Below, piece by piece: positions 22,011 to 33,492 of a stretch of DNA of 64,000 bases; the stretch's first letter is position 1; the number at the start of each line of letters is the position of its first letter. Source of the DNA: Aphrocallistes beatrix (lineage: Eukaryota; Porifera; Hexactinellida; Sceptrulophora; Aphrocallistidae); assembly GCA_963281255.1 (NCBI GenBank), contig OY725503.1:2666001-2730000 (forward strand), given 5' to 3'. The translations under genes were made by a program, and so were the position numbers. The notes beneath the pieces are model-generated. The model was not told the origin of the DNA. It worked only from the letters and a program-made list of their open reading frames with translations, and made no database searches.

Positions 22011-23937
22011 GGATACCGCCCGTGAAAAATCCATAGGTTTTGCTTACAGCATATATCAAGAATAGAGATATATAAGATGTTAAGCGTGGGCAGGTAGTGC
22101 AATTACAAAATATTGAGACATGCCAAACTGTTTTTGACTCGCATTTCCAGTTTTTGAGTTACAGCGTCTCAAAGTCGTTTTTTTCCGTTTTCCCTAGCAC
22201 ATCTTAATGGTAAGCCCTCCTCCACTCTGTGATTTTTTTAAAGCACATGTTTAGATCAAATGCTTCGAAAATTTATTCATAGATAGTCTATCATATTTGC
22301 CACTTCATAGGACCAGAAGAAAGTTTAAATTAATAAAATTGTAAATTTTATCGGTGTCCGAATAAAAACGGCCAAAAAACGGCGAAAAAAGCCCTATTTT
22401 CTTTGGAAATCAGCAATAAAATCACAAATTTATAAGATATCGAAAATCGAGTGGTCCTACGCTCATCACCTAGTGATATGGAAAAACTTCTGAAATTTTC
22501 AAACCTCTATCTCAAGGCAATTTTGAGTTAAAATTTTTGAAAGACGGTCAATTTTAGAATTTTAAAGTCCCGAGATATAGGGATTTGAAGTTTTGATGTT
22601 AAGAACGATGTAAAATGAGCTATTAACGATAAATAAAGCATCCATGGACATTTAATCGCATGTATACTAATGAATTAGATGTATTCCAACAGATTTTGGT
22701 GAAAATAGCAAAATTATACTGAAAATTCAAGAAATTACCTTGAGGGCTCTAACCCCGAATATTTTGAACCAATTAGGGAATATAATTCATATTCCTAGCA
22801 CTACAAAGTATAATTCATCGGTTTAGAATGAATAAAGAGCTTCTAAAAAGTATATTAGGAAGTTAGAGCGAGAGTCTACGACTTTTAGTTTTCAAGTTAG
22901 GATTTTCGAAAAATGCTACGTCATCACGTGATAAAAATTTGAAACTTCGCATTCCATTCCATGTAATACACTGATTATTTAAGAATCAGATATATACCGT
23001 CTTGAAAAGTATATTAGGAATTGAGAGCTAAGAATTTGGGTGTATATTTCCCGAGATATGGAGGAATATGTTTTTGGACCATAAATGGGGGGCTTTGACC
23101 GAATTTTGGAGATAAATGCTTTGAACTTCCAAAATAATCATGTTGAGTGCTTCAAAATTTCTGTATACATTGCTAGTGACTATTGCATTGTTTTTTGAGT
23201 ATAATAGCTACTTTTGGGAACTTATTTCATGACAAGATTCGCCATTTTCTAATGTATTCAAAGTTCTCCATAGAATTTGTATTACAATAAAATCGATGAT
23301 AAGTCAAGAAATATTTACTTTTTGACAAAGAGATGTTTGAGGAACCTATATATTATCATATATATCCTTTCATTTAAGATTATAATAGATTATATATCAT
23401 CAATAGTTTTTAAGCATTGACATCGAGCACTTTGGGGGCCATAGAGTGGTTTGATGTCCGAACTTTACCTACAATATACTATAACTTACGAACTAATGGT
23501 CGGATCTGAACAAATATTTTTTAAAAATGCTCAGAATTCTTTTCTATACACAATAGCTAATATCACAACGGCCATTTCCCGAGCATTTTGAAATGAAGTC
23601 CCTCATAAAGATATTTTTGATTGGATTTTAAGTGCATCTTTTTCTAAATTCATCTGTTTTATAATATTCAAAGGCGCCAAAACCATTTTGAGGTTCATAT
23701 AATTGAAAAAATATCAGTAAAGTTGGAAAATAATTGATGAATGCGCCGCAAAACCACGAATAACTATCCCATTTTTAGTACTACTGAGCTTTAGGTGCTC
23801 ATTTCTAGAATATCAATTTAAATACCGTCCAACAAGTACGATTAGATGGTAGACTTCTCAATAATCCGATAGAATTAACAATAAAAAATTCCACCATTTT
23901 TTTTAATGTCAGGCGATGTTTTTCGAGGGCGGTATCC
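22011..23937 (-). mobile_element. TTAA family 1 element, copy C (1,927 bp)
   Basis: TTAA at 22007-22010 and 23938-23941, with termini GGATACCGCCCGTG and CGAGGGCGGTATCC. It is inverted relative to copy B, from which it is separated by about 500 bp. It has no coding capacity. Confidence 0.93.
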
Positions 23938-24387
23938 TTAAGTCGGATCATCATTTTCTCGTCAGGTTAATATCTCGCTAATAAGAAAAGAGAAGTGAAC
24001 TTATGATTCATCAACTGTTGCTGAGTATGATGGGTGAGTCTACGATATAATGCTACATATTATTATATTGTGAATAATATTTGAGTTAATGGTCTGTAAT
24101 TAGACGATGAAATAACAAAGGTAGCTACCATTAATCCAACCCTGATACCACCAAAGTCAACAAAATAAGAAGTTAGAAGCAGATCCATTATTAGTAAACA
24201 ATTCAAAGAAATACCTCCATCCATATTCAGTTGATAAAGTGCCAAGCCATGTATTGCACGCACACTATCTACTAACTGCAACAAGACATCCATATACCAA
24301 TTAACCTTCCTCAAATTTCTCACAAACACTACTTGCTGTGCAGTAAAGCTATCACATCACAATTGTATGTACACCACCGCTTCGTAG

Positions 24388-24509
24388 CTCTATTATGCAT
24401 GGAGAGGACCAGGGGGATGGCTATTAGGGGAGGAGGAGGCCATCATAGTAAATCCACTTCTCCTAGAGAGGAACGAGAAGCTAGAAGGAAGATTACAAAC
24501 TCTGCATAG
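24388..24509 (+). CDS. Candidate last exon with second RGG-like tract
   Basis: After a possible acceptor (CACCGCTTCGTAG, ending 24387) the frame that would follow a phase-1 donor stays open for 40 codons to a TAG stop at 24507. It includes ERTRGMAIRGGGGHHSKS and then REEREARRKITNSA. The RGGGG tract and charged tail fit the end of an RGG-protein. The phase matches the 19435-19554 exon, which is the main reason to link them. The spacing (4.8 kb, largely two transposons) is plausible for an intron. The acceptor's pyrimidine tract is poor. Confidence 0.35.
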
Positions 24510-24778
24510 CTTTACTTATATATTCACCTTTATATGTATTTTATAATTGTATAATAATTGATTATTATTACGGCACAGAAGTTAAAGTATATATTGTACA
24601 GAAACCTCTGGTAATAAGATCGTATTGAAAGTAAACGCACATACGCACATGCGATTTGAGGCTAAAAAGTATATACCAGATCGAGTTTTACCAAAAATCG
24701 GAATTACATTTATACAAGTATCCAATGTCTACTGTATTCATTCGAAATGGGCTTTATTGGGGAGTCTTATCACACCCA

Positions 24779-25320
24779 CAAGCGCGCTTCGCTTGCTTCC
24801 GCTGCGCGGCTGACGGACACTTTGTGTCCGCCGGTGGCTCCCTTCGGTCGCCTGGGGTCACATTGGTTAATTATACGGGAGATAACCTCTCTAAATACGT
24901 CTGTCCTACTATTATAATATATATCACACGCAAAATCACCAAATTTATCAAATTTGGATGAGTAATGATGACGTCATAACACAATGATGAGTCAATTTTT
25001 TGATGATAGTTGCATCATATGTGAGGTATGTTAGTATACAGATTCTTTTAAAATATCAGGCGTATATCTACCATAATGGCTGAGTTATGCTCGAATAACC
25101 GTATTGCTTAACTTTTAATAATGTGACAATGACGTCATAATTCCATGATGAGTCGACATTTTCGTCTGAGCTCAGAACTTACTGGAGCCATAGCCAAAAT
25201 ACTCCCACATGGCAAAATCATCTTTCTGCGCCCGGCAGTTTCTTCAATCAATTCGTTACAGATATATATATATATATATATACACATACACATTAATTAA
25301 TCGAGTTTTAATAGTAAGGA
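24779..25320 (+). mobile_element. HT-family element, head of a direct tandem pair
   Basis: It runs from CAAGCGCGCTTCGC through the hairpin region (stem GGCGGACAC-like, here GACGGACAC), the two CRE-containing modules and a (TA)n tract to CGAGTTTTAATAGTAAGGA. It abuts the next copy with no spacer. Its frame FACFRCAADGH is a repeat by-product seen in several copies. Confidence 0.9.
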
Positions 25321-25871
25321 CAAGCGCGCTTCGCTTGCTTGCGCTGCGCGGCTGGCGGTGTCCGCCGGAGGCTCCCTTCGGTCGCCTGGAGGTGAGATCG
25401 GTTAATTATAAAGGAGATATCATCTCTAAATATGTCCATCTTAGTTTTAAAATCGATATCACTCGAAAAAACACCAAATGTGTCAATTTTTAAAATTTTG
25501 ATGAGTAATGATGACGTCATAGCAAAGTGATGAGTCATCATTTTTTGATGATAGTTGCATCATATGTGAGACGTGTTAGTATACAGATTCTATTAAAATT
25601 TCAGCCTTCTATCTCCTATAATGGCTGAGTTTTGCTCGAATAACTGTGTTGCTTAACTTTTAAAAATGTCACAATGACGTCATAATTCCATGATGAGTCG
25701 ACATTTTCGCCTGAGCTCAGAACTTACTGGAGCCATAGCCAAAAGGCTCCCACATGCCAAAAATCAGCTTTCTGTGCTTGGTAGTTTCTTCAATCAATTC
25801 GTTACAGATATATATATATATATATATAATATACACACAAACAAACAATAATCGAGTTTTAATAGCAAGGA
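25321..25871 (+). mobile_element. HT-family element, tail of the direct tandem pair
   Basis: It begins CAAGCGCGC immediately after the AAGGA end of the previous copy and ends AATAGCAAGGA. The first hairpin has lost its loop and part of one arm (GGCGGTGTCCGCC). Both CRE + AP-1-like modules are intact. Confidence 0.9.
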
Positions 25872-26048
25872 TGTGCTCCTGGTTCCATGTTTTCCAAATT
25901 TCCGAATTGAGGTTGAGTTGTAGTTGAAAATTACAAAACTTGACAATTGATCCAGAATGAAAATTCTTCCATTTGAACTTGGTTTACGCCATTTCAATGC
26001 CTATTTTTAACATATGTGCGCAACTTAAAATTATATATTTTCTGTATA

Positions 26049-26608
26049 CAAGCGCGCTTCGCTTGCTTGCGCTGCGCGGCTGGCGGACACTTCGTGTCCG
26101 CCGGAGGCTCCCTTCGGTCGCCTGGAGGTGACATTGGTTAATTATAAGGGAGATAACATCTCTAAATATGTCCATCTTAGTGTTAATTAAAACCGATTTC
26201 ACTCAAAAAATCACCCAAATTTGTCAATTTTAAAATTTTTGATGCGTAATGATAACATCATAACAAAGTGATGAGTCATCATTTTTTGATGAAAGTCGCA
26301 TCATATGTGAGGTATGTTAGTATACAGATTCTATTAAAATTTCAGCCTTCCATCTCCTATAATGGCTGAGTTATGCCTGAATAACTGTGTTGCTTAACTT
26401 TTAAAAATGTGACAATGACGTCATAATTCCATGATGAGTCGACATTTTGCTCTGAACTCAGAACTTACTGGAGCCATAGCCAAAAGACTCCCACATGCCA
26501 AAAATCAGCCTTCTGCGTCCTGCAGTTTCTTCAATCAATTCGTTACAGATATATATCCTTACTACTTGTATTAAAACTCGATTAATGTTTGTGTATATAT
26601 ATATATAT
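26049..26608 (+). mobile_element. HT-family element followed by an inverted terminus
   Basis: The body runs to 26555 at the short TA tract. 26556-26608 is the opposite-orientation terminus (TCCTTACTACTTG, then TAAAACTCGATTAATG) plus a TA tract, leading straight into the next copy. The CRE in the first module is decayed (TAACATCA). Confidence 0.85.
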
Positions 26609-26609
26609 A

Positions 26610-27126
26610 CAAGCGCGCTTCGCGCTTGCTTACGCTGCGCGGCTGGCGGACACAAAGTATCCGCCGGAGGCTCCCTTCGGTCGCCTAGAGTCACATTGGT
26701 TAATTATAAGGGAGATGACATCTCTAAATATGTCTGTCCTACTGTGCTAATCGATATCACTCGAAAAATCACCAAATTTGTGAATTTAAAAATTTTTGAT
26801 GCGTAATGATGACGTCATAACAAAGTGATAAGTCATCATTTTTTGATAATAGTTGCATCATATGTGAGGTATGTTAGTACACAGATTCTATTAAAATTTC
26901 AGCCTTATATCTCCAATAATGGCTGAGTTATGCCCGAATAACTCTGTTGCTTAACTTTTAAAAATGTGACAATGACGTCATAATTCCATGATGAGTCGAC
27001 ATTTTGCTCTGAACTCAGAACTTACTGGAGCCATAGCCAAAAGACTCCCACATGCCAAAAATCAGCTATCTGAGCCCTGCAGTTTCTTCAATCAATTCGT
27101 TACAGATATATATATATATATATATA
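26610..27126 (+). mobile_element. HT-family element ending in (TA)n
   Basis: Starts CAAGCGCGCTTCGCGCTTGC (a small internal duplication of the terminus). The first hairpin has an AAA loop (GGCGGACAC/GTATCCGCC). It ends at the TA tract without the usual AATAGTAAGGA end and joins the next copy there. The AP-1-like site of module 1 is TAAGTCA. Confidence 0.88.
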
Positions 27127-27671
27127 CATGCGCGCTTCGCTTGCTTGCGCTGCGCGGCTGGCGGACACTTTGTGTCCGCCGGAGGCTCCCTTCGGTCGCC
27201 TGGGGTCACATTGGTTAATTATAAGGGAGATAACATCTCTAAATATGTCCATCATAGTGTTAAAATTGATTTCACTCGAAAAATCACCAAATTTGTCAAT
27301 TTTAAAATTTTTGATGCGTGATGATGACGTCATAACAAAGTGATGAGTCATCATTTTTTGATGAAAGTCGCATCATATGTGAGGTATGTTAGTATACAGA
27401 TTCTATTAAAATTTCAGCCTTCTATCTCCTATAATGGCTGAGTTATTCCCGAATAACTGTGTTGCTTAACTTTTAAAAATGTGACAATGACGTCATAATT
27501 CCATGATGAGTCGACATTTTGCTCTGAACTCAGAACCTACTGGAGCCATAGCCAAAAGACTCCCACATGCCAAAAATCAGCCTTCTGCGCCCGGCAGTTT
27601 CTTCAATCAATTCGTTACAGATATATATAGATATATATATATATACAATCATCGTGTTTTAATAGTAAGGA
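27127..27671 (+). mobile_element. HT-family element, representative full copy
   Basis: Order: terminus CATGCGCGCTTCGC; hairpin GGCGGACAC/GTGTCCGCC; hairpin AGGC/GCCT; conserved TTGGTTAATTATAAGGGAGA; module 1 (TGACGTCA 27325-27332, TGAGTCA 27344-27350); module 2 (TGACGTCA 27488-27495, TGAGTCG 27507-27513); CAATTCGTTACAG; TA tract; end TTTTAATAGTAAGGA. The hairpin terminus, TA microsatellite and head-to-tail copies recall Helentron-associated (HINE/DINE-1-like) elements, but no Rep/helicase gene is present and this class is an inference. Confidence 0.9.
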
Positions 27672-28375
27672 TACACATAAATAGATATGTAGATATATAG
27701 ATATAATCTTTCTCTGTCGCCAGGATTCAACAATTAGCTATTTTGCTGTATCAATTTGCTATGATCCAGACAACTAAATGAAAGCGATTACTTTATGTCT
27801 TGGACACCTGTGACTTGTCTACTTCACCTACTAGCAAGAACGTAAGTTTAATTTATTAATAAAACTATTGCTATGTGTACTGAAAAAATCCCAAATTCCA
27901 ATGTTAGGAAAAATTCTAAAATTCTAATTGCAAGTATGGACAAATTACAATCTTAGGGATAGTCGTTTCCACAAATACATTCTGACGCTACTTTCTAAAA
28001 AGATTGAATTCTGTACAGGAAAATCACAAAAATACAATCTTCCCCCCTGCGGCCTCCTGCTGTTGTGATGCACTTGTATTGTTTTGAGAACTCTCATTTC
28101 TAGTGTAGCTCCTATTATAGAAGATTCTTTACTGTATGGACGGTGTCGAACGCACGTCTGCGTGATCTTGGAAAACTAGTATCATTATCATAAAATTTAA
28201 TCATATTTTCACAGCTTTTTATGTAGACGTGTATTTCTATTAGAAAAGAAATCTCAACGGCTAATAAGCCTGTATGTAATTTAGTAAAAGTAAATTTCGA
28301 TATTCGCACTTGTAAAATGCTGATATCAAAATTCAATGGTGTAATAGCATACATACATACGTATATCAATATGTA
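27672..28375. other. Unannotated AT-rich stretch
   Basis: It holds short TA-rich tracts and an 84-codon minus-strand frame (28115-28369) without recognisable motifs. I see no repeat shared with the rest of the window. Confidence 0.45.
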
Positions 28376-28534
28376 CAGTCAGGGTCGCTTATTATGAACA
28401 AACCCTCTGTGTCCCAATTTGACCGGTTCTATATAATTTCTATTATTTCGATTTCGCTTACTATGTATGACTCTCTCTCTATTGTGAAAATTTTGGATCC
28501 CCATGGGATTCATAATGATATGCGACCCTGACTG
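28376..28534. mobile_element. pogo/Tigger-type MITE (159 bp)
   Basis: Ends CAGTCAGGGTCGC and GCGACCCTGACTG are perfect 13-bp inverted repeats, flanked by TA (28374-28375 and 28535-28536). Related copies at 1-145 and 7985-8166. It has no coding sequence. Confidence 0.9.
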
Positions 28535-28556
28535 TATTTTTGCAATTTCAATACTA

Positions 28557-29045
28557 CAAACGCGCTTCGCTTGCTTGCGCTGCTCGGCTAGCGGACACTT
28601 TGTGTCCGCCGGAGGCTCCCTTCGGTCGCCTGGGATCACATTGGTAAATTATGAGGGAGAAAACATCTCTAAATACGTCTGTCCTACTGTTATAATCGAT
28701 ATCGCGCGAAAAATCACCAAATTGATCAGTTTTAAAATGTTGATGAGTAATAATGAAGTCATAGCAAAGTGATGAGTCATCATTTTTGGATGATAGTTGC
28801 ATCATATGTGAGGTATGTTAGTATGCATATTCTATTAAAATTTCAGCCTTCTATCTCCTATAATGGCTGAGTTATGCTCGAATAACTGTATTGCTTAACT
28901 TTTAAAAATGTGACAATGACGTCATAATTACATGATGAGTTGATATTTTGCTCTGAGCTCAGAACTTACTGGAGCCATAGCCAAAAGACTCCCACATGCC
29001 AAAAAATCAGCTTTCTGTGACTGGCAGTTTCTTCAATCAATTCGT

Positions 29046-29107
<62 letters not shown>

Positions 29108-29135
29108 AACATTAATCGAGTTTTAATAGTAAGGA
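28557..29135 (+). mobile_element. HT-family element with long (TA)n tract
   Basis: Full order from CAAACGCGCTTCGC to CGAGTTTTAATAGTAAGGA. The (TA)n part is the longest in the window (29049-29105). One CRE is decayed to TGAAGTCA; the module 2 CRE is intact. Confidence 0.9.
29049..29105. repeat. (TA)n microsatellite
   Basis: About 28 uninterrupted TA units, placed at the position where every full HT element has its TA tract; it grew inside the element after insertion or during copying. Confidence 0.97.
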
Positions 29136-29709
29136 TTATTGACTGTTTTTGTGGTGCTTTTCTATCGGTATGTCGACCGATATTTTTTAATATTAGTAAC
29201 GCAGTTTCAAATTCTCTGGGGATAGATTGATGCATAGATATTTGATATAGTATAAATGAGCAAACAAGTATATCATATATTATAATGGAAGTATGCTACA
29301 ACATAAACTATAGTTATACAGGTTCTACACAGGACTCGAATTCCAAGTCACATTTCCTACAGATATAAGGATCATCCCACGTCCTTTAGACTGGTATTGA
29401 CGCGTCCACAGTGAATCCATCTCAGGCAGAACTCACAACCTAACCAGTCATCATTCGCCCTCTTTCCCCCGGTTGGGCAGTCGTGTTGTTCACATTCCTC
29501 GCAAACTGTTTCAGAGTCATCAGGGTTAACACTCGTGGAAGGTAATTCTTTCATGGCAACAGATGAGAGCTCAGTACCAAAACCTCCAGATTTATAGGTC
29601 GTAGCAGAGGCGTAGCTTACACCTATGCCGCCCCTCAACACATATTTCTACTTCAACTTGGCAAATGTATTAACTTAATTTGTGGCGTGTTTTGTGTGTT
29701 AATATAAAA

Positions 29710-30430
29710 CAAGCGCGCTTCGCTTGCTTGCGCTGCGCGGCTTGCGACAGTGTGTCCGCAGAGTCGCCCTGCGGGCACCTAGAGATACTCAATCTAACCT
29801 ATTCTGGGATTTTTTTTAGTTCATATAAATATTTTAAACAAAGGTTAACAAAAAATTCCATCATCGATCCGAAAATTTCTAGCCTATTTTTTGAAATTTG
29901 TTTACTTTGTGTATCTATCGTGAACAAAAGTAAACAAATTAATTATCAAACTTATTCGAATTCGATATTCTAAATAGACACCCCTGAAAACCCCATGTCA
30001 ATCAACCGTTGAGAGCTAGTTTCTAGCATATTTTTGAGATTTGTTTACTTTATGTATCTATTGTAAACAAAAGTAAACAGATTAATTTTCAAATCTACTT
30101 GAGAATATGTTAATCGAAATCTACACCCCTGAAAACCCCATATCAACCGTTGGAAGCTAGTCTTTAGCATTACGTATTTTCAAAATTCATCAAATGGTGT
30201 GAAAATACGTATATATAGGTGTGATAATATGCACAAATTTTTAAAAATTGCTATACACTATAATACATTTAAGATATTAAACATAAGTTGTTGCTTTGAA
30301 GTATTATTAATATTGACGATATATTGGAGTGTCGTGCAATAATTTCCATTGTGATAGTGTAGTCATTAATTTTGTATAGAAAAGGTGTGAAAAATTGTTT
30401 CCATTTTTTTTGCAGAGGTGTGAAATTCGC
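29710..30430 (+). mobile_element. HT-family element, subfamily 2
   Basis: It shares the CAAGCGCGCTTCGCTTGC terminus, then has a different hairpin pair and a different body: about 150-bp tandem units containing CCCCATGTCAACCGTTGGAAGC-like text and AAGTAAACAAAT. It has no CRE modules. The right edge is set by where similarity to 50859-51475 ends (AGAGGTGTGAAA). Confidence 0.75.
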
Positions 30431-30518
30431 TACGTATTTTACGTTATTAAAGAACGTATTATGATTTAAATACTACTTACACGCATGTATAGCCAAACAA
30501 ATTGACAATGCTACGATC

Positions 30519-30748
30519 ATTTCAGTTATCTGAACACATTATTTCAGTTATCCGAACACATCATTTCAGTTATCCGAACACATTATTTCAGTTATCCGAA
30601 CACATTATTTCAGTTATCTGAACACATTATTTCAGTTATCCGGACACATTATTTTCACAAATTCGATTGAAAAAGTATTTGATAAAATGAGTGGTACTCG
30701 AACACACTGTTCGGATAATCGAGGTGTCGGAAAATCGAGGGTCTACTG
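30519..30748. mobile_element. pogo/Tigger-type element end with 22-bp tandem array
   Basis: 30519-30652 is six copies of a 22-bp unit (ATTTCAGTTATCCGAACACA plus TT). The right end reads GATAATCGAGGTGTC and AATCGAGGGTCTACTG, then TA (30749-30750). CAGTAGACCCTCG with TTATCCGAACAC is a Tigger/pogo terminus, and the array unit is a diverged copy of that terminus. The left CAGT end is not found. Confidence 0.7.
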
Positions 30749-30767
30749 TAATATCATTTGACACCTA

Positions 30768-31209
30768 CAGTGGAACATGTATAACGGCCACCCAAGGGAC
30801 TGGACAAAAATGGCCGTTATACACAGGTGGCCGTTATATACAGGTGATTGTCTTAATCCCCAAAAGGTATCAACGTAGTGAAATGAATATCAAGTTTTTA
30901 GAAATCCAATACTTGAAATAATTTAATGAAACCTGTTTATCGTTCGTAATAGGTCCTGTCATAAACACATAAAAAGGTTAAAAAGGTGATGGTCATTATA
31001 GACAGGTAGTGACCATTTAGACAGATGATGGCCGTTATACACAGTTTTTGGGTCAGTAAGGGACTGCAAATGGGTGGCCGCTGGCCGCGTTGAGCAGGTG
31101 ACCGCTATACACAGGTTAAATACTATGGAATTTCGGACGAGACTGTTCAATGGTGACCGCTATAGACAGGTAACCGTTATACAGAGTGACGTTATAGCAG
31201 GTTCGACTG
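30768..31209. mobile_element. pogo/Tigger-type MITE (442 bp) with internal repeats
   Basis: CAGTGGAACATGTATAACGG and CGTTATAGCAGGTTCGACTG are inverted ends with TA on both sides (30766-30767 and 31210-31211). The interior repeats GGCCGTTATACACAGGT-like phrases in both orientations. Nested in the hAT element at 29605-31487. Confidence 0.85.
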
Positions 31210-33492
31210 TACATGCAAATTGTCATATCTCTACGACTTGCCAATTCTTCAATCAATTCGGACAAACAAACAAAAACAAAAAATAAAATCCTAGCATTTT
31301 GAAATATAAGATACTATTCCTACTCGTATTAACTGGAAAAAGCATGTTCAATTTCAAAATACCTTGGAAAAATTCTGAGTTTACCAATACGTATATATTT
31401 TATGAAACACAGGGTCAAGTGCCGCCCCCTATTAAGCGCCGCCCGGGGCGGTCCGCCCCCCCCGCCCCCCCCCTAGCTACGCCACTGGGTCGTAGTATCC
31501 TTTTCACGTCTACGCCTAGAGGATTCGGCTGCAATGAATTGGGATTTGAGAACTCTCCGACGCCTCTTTTGAGTAGCCATAACGGCTTTAAGTTTACAGC
31601 GGTTCCTTTCTTTATACATCGATGCTAAGTGTTCAAGAGTTAAGCGGCTGCATTGTACAGCTTGATTTGCCAGAATAGCAGCGAGCATCATTGAACCTTC
31701 ATTGAAAGTGCACACAGCAATAGCAGCAGCGGCTTGAAGCGACTTTTGTCCTACACGTTTTGTCTTTGGAGCATTATGCCATACAACTGAATGTACCGAC
31801 TCATTACAGTTCTGTGTTAATCCCATTGTCAGAGCGGAACACATTTCAATGCTTGCAAATTTCTTGAAAACATCTTCCAGGCGCGAATACTCGTCTTTAT
31901 TCAGATAGGGTTGTCGGAGTTTGGGAGGTGGATGATCTCAGCTGAAATTGCGAAGCCCTTTTGAAAGTAACACCAGGATTCTTTTGAGTGTGGGCAACGA
32001 TCGTGCTCCTCGAACAAATGATTCATCAGTGTGTAAAGGGCGTTTTGAATGTCTAGTGGTGTTCTGCCTCTGTTCTTGCCAATAACAAGAGTGTATAGAT
32101 GAGCAATTATCTCGACTTTTGATGCGGGTATTGGCTTGGAGGGCATTGTTTTCGTAGTTGTCTTCTTTTTGAGGTGTTTCTTTAATCGTTTCTGCGTGTG
32201 CCCAAGACATTCCTCTTTCCGGATAACTTCCATTCCTTTGTAAGGATTGTTTTCTTCCAACCTTTTGAATGAGCTTGAGTCTCCATCTCCTACATATATA
32301 GTATAGGCTAGAGAATGCTTGTCAACTGATCTATCCCAGATTTCTATTGCAGCAGAAGATTCCATCGCCTGACTTGTTCCAGAGAAGTTAGCTGGGCATT
32401 CGCTCGAATGTTTCTCCCAGTATTCGCTGTATTCCTCTGGGTTTTCTTTCTTACGTTCTTCCGTCCATCTGATACATTTGTTACACACGTGTTCGTAAAG
32501 GACGTAGTGAAGGACTTTGCCCATTTTGACTTCAATAGCCCCGGCGAATCCTTGATTACTAAAATGACCGCGCCTGTGCCAAGATCCGTCAAAGCTCACC
32601 ACGCATACCTTGCAACCAGGAATGTTAGATGACTCAGCCTTGGCTCTCACTTCTTTTGCTGTCATGGACATGGATTGCTGGCATATTTTATCTGTAGAAA
32701 GGACCAATTGCGCGAGTAGAGACTTGGACATTATATGCCAGGTATTTTGTAATCAAGGAGATTGCAGGTCAGTAGAAAATCACTCCAGCTCATAGAAGTA
32801 CAGTGTGTTGCTAGTAAAGCTCTAACGTTGACTTCTGACTTTTTCCGGCAAAGCATTTGAGGATCGTTCACGGCTTCATTAGGTTTCATTCCAACCGGAC
32901 AGGATGTGGGAAATTCAGCAAGCACAAGATGGCAGCGACTGCATTTCAACAAGAGATATGATTGTAACCCATCACGAAAAGCGTATTGATACAGATTCAA
33001 TTTACCAGTGCAGTGTGCCACAGTGCATCTTAATAGAGGAAATACCGTACTCAGTATATCGATATCAATTATTTGCGAGCCATGAGGAACGTAGAGATCA
33101 CGAAATGATTGAACTCCATCCTTCTGTACCATAATACTGAGGCGTTTATTGGGCTGAGGAAACTTCACTTGCTGTAATAGTGTTTTAGATTTTGGAGTGC
33201 TAGTAGGAAGCGGTAATCGCTTTGTGGTGGATGGTGTGAAAGTAGATTTTCTTTTGACTCCCTCACCCTTCCGAAACCTCCCAGTGTTGAGTTTATGTCC
33301 TCGGTTTTTAGTATGAACTGGGGTAGCTGGTACCGTGTTATCCGATTCTTCGGATGTCTGCGAAGAGAGGGCTACTTGAGAGAGAGTAGATCTGAGCTCA
33401 GTAGGCGTGGAGGTAGCTGGTGTTAAATCAGTTGGGGTTGTTGGGACTTTGAATATGAAATCACCTTCATTGTCAGACCCACTTGACTCCAT

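Larger units (their letters stand above)
29605..31487. mobile_element. hAT-type composite element (1,883 bp)
   Basis: Ends CAGAGGCGTAGCTTAC and CTAGCTACGCCACTG, flanked by a perfect 8-bp duplication, GGTCGTAG (29597-29604 and 31488-31495). Inside each end are GCCGCCCC-type stretches. No transposase is present; the interior is filled by an HT subfamily 2 copy and two pogo-type MITEs. The insertion splits the minus-strand transposase between two threonine codons, and removing it with one duplication restores that frame. Confidence 0.93.
29372..33492 (-). pseudogene. DGSW 'Mutator-like' transposase with PHD finger, split by a hAT element
   Basis: Minus strand. 33492-32731 is a disordered Ser/Thr/Pro-rich start and then a Cys-rich domain (KCSRCHL) ending with EVNVRALLATH. 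32731-31901 is the catalytic region (CVVSFDGSWHRRGHFSNQGF; YVGDGDSSSFK; ECLGHTQKRLKKHL). 31930-31489 holds NCNESVHSVVWH and a basic stretch. After the hAT insertion at 29605-31487, 29604-29372 encodes a PHD-like finger (VCEECEQHDC, then LGCEFCLRWIHC). The first and second frames overlap at TAATG (32731) and a +1 shift near 31905 separates the second and third. Family knowledge: this matches the Pfam Mutator-like transposase domain (PF20700). With two frameshifts and a split it is probably dead. I found no terminal repeats, so the superfamily and ends are open. Confidence 0.75.

Noticed and set aside
24656-24961. Recurring frames with FACLRCAAGGHFVSAGGSLR-like peptides (also 26495, 27052, 28503, 43914, 44546)
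   Set aside because: They translate the GC-rich hairpin terminus of HT elements. They recur only because the repeat recurs, start at different upstream methionines, and have no conserved end or domain; the hairpins explain the conservation better.
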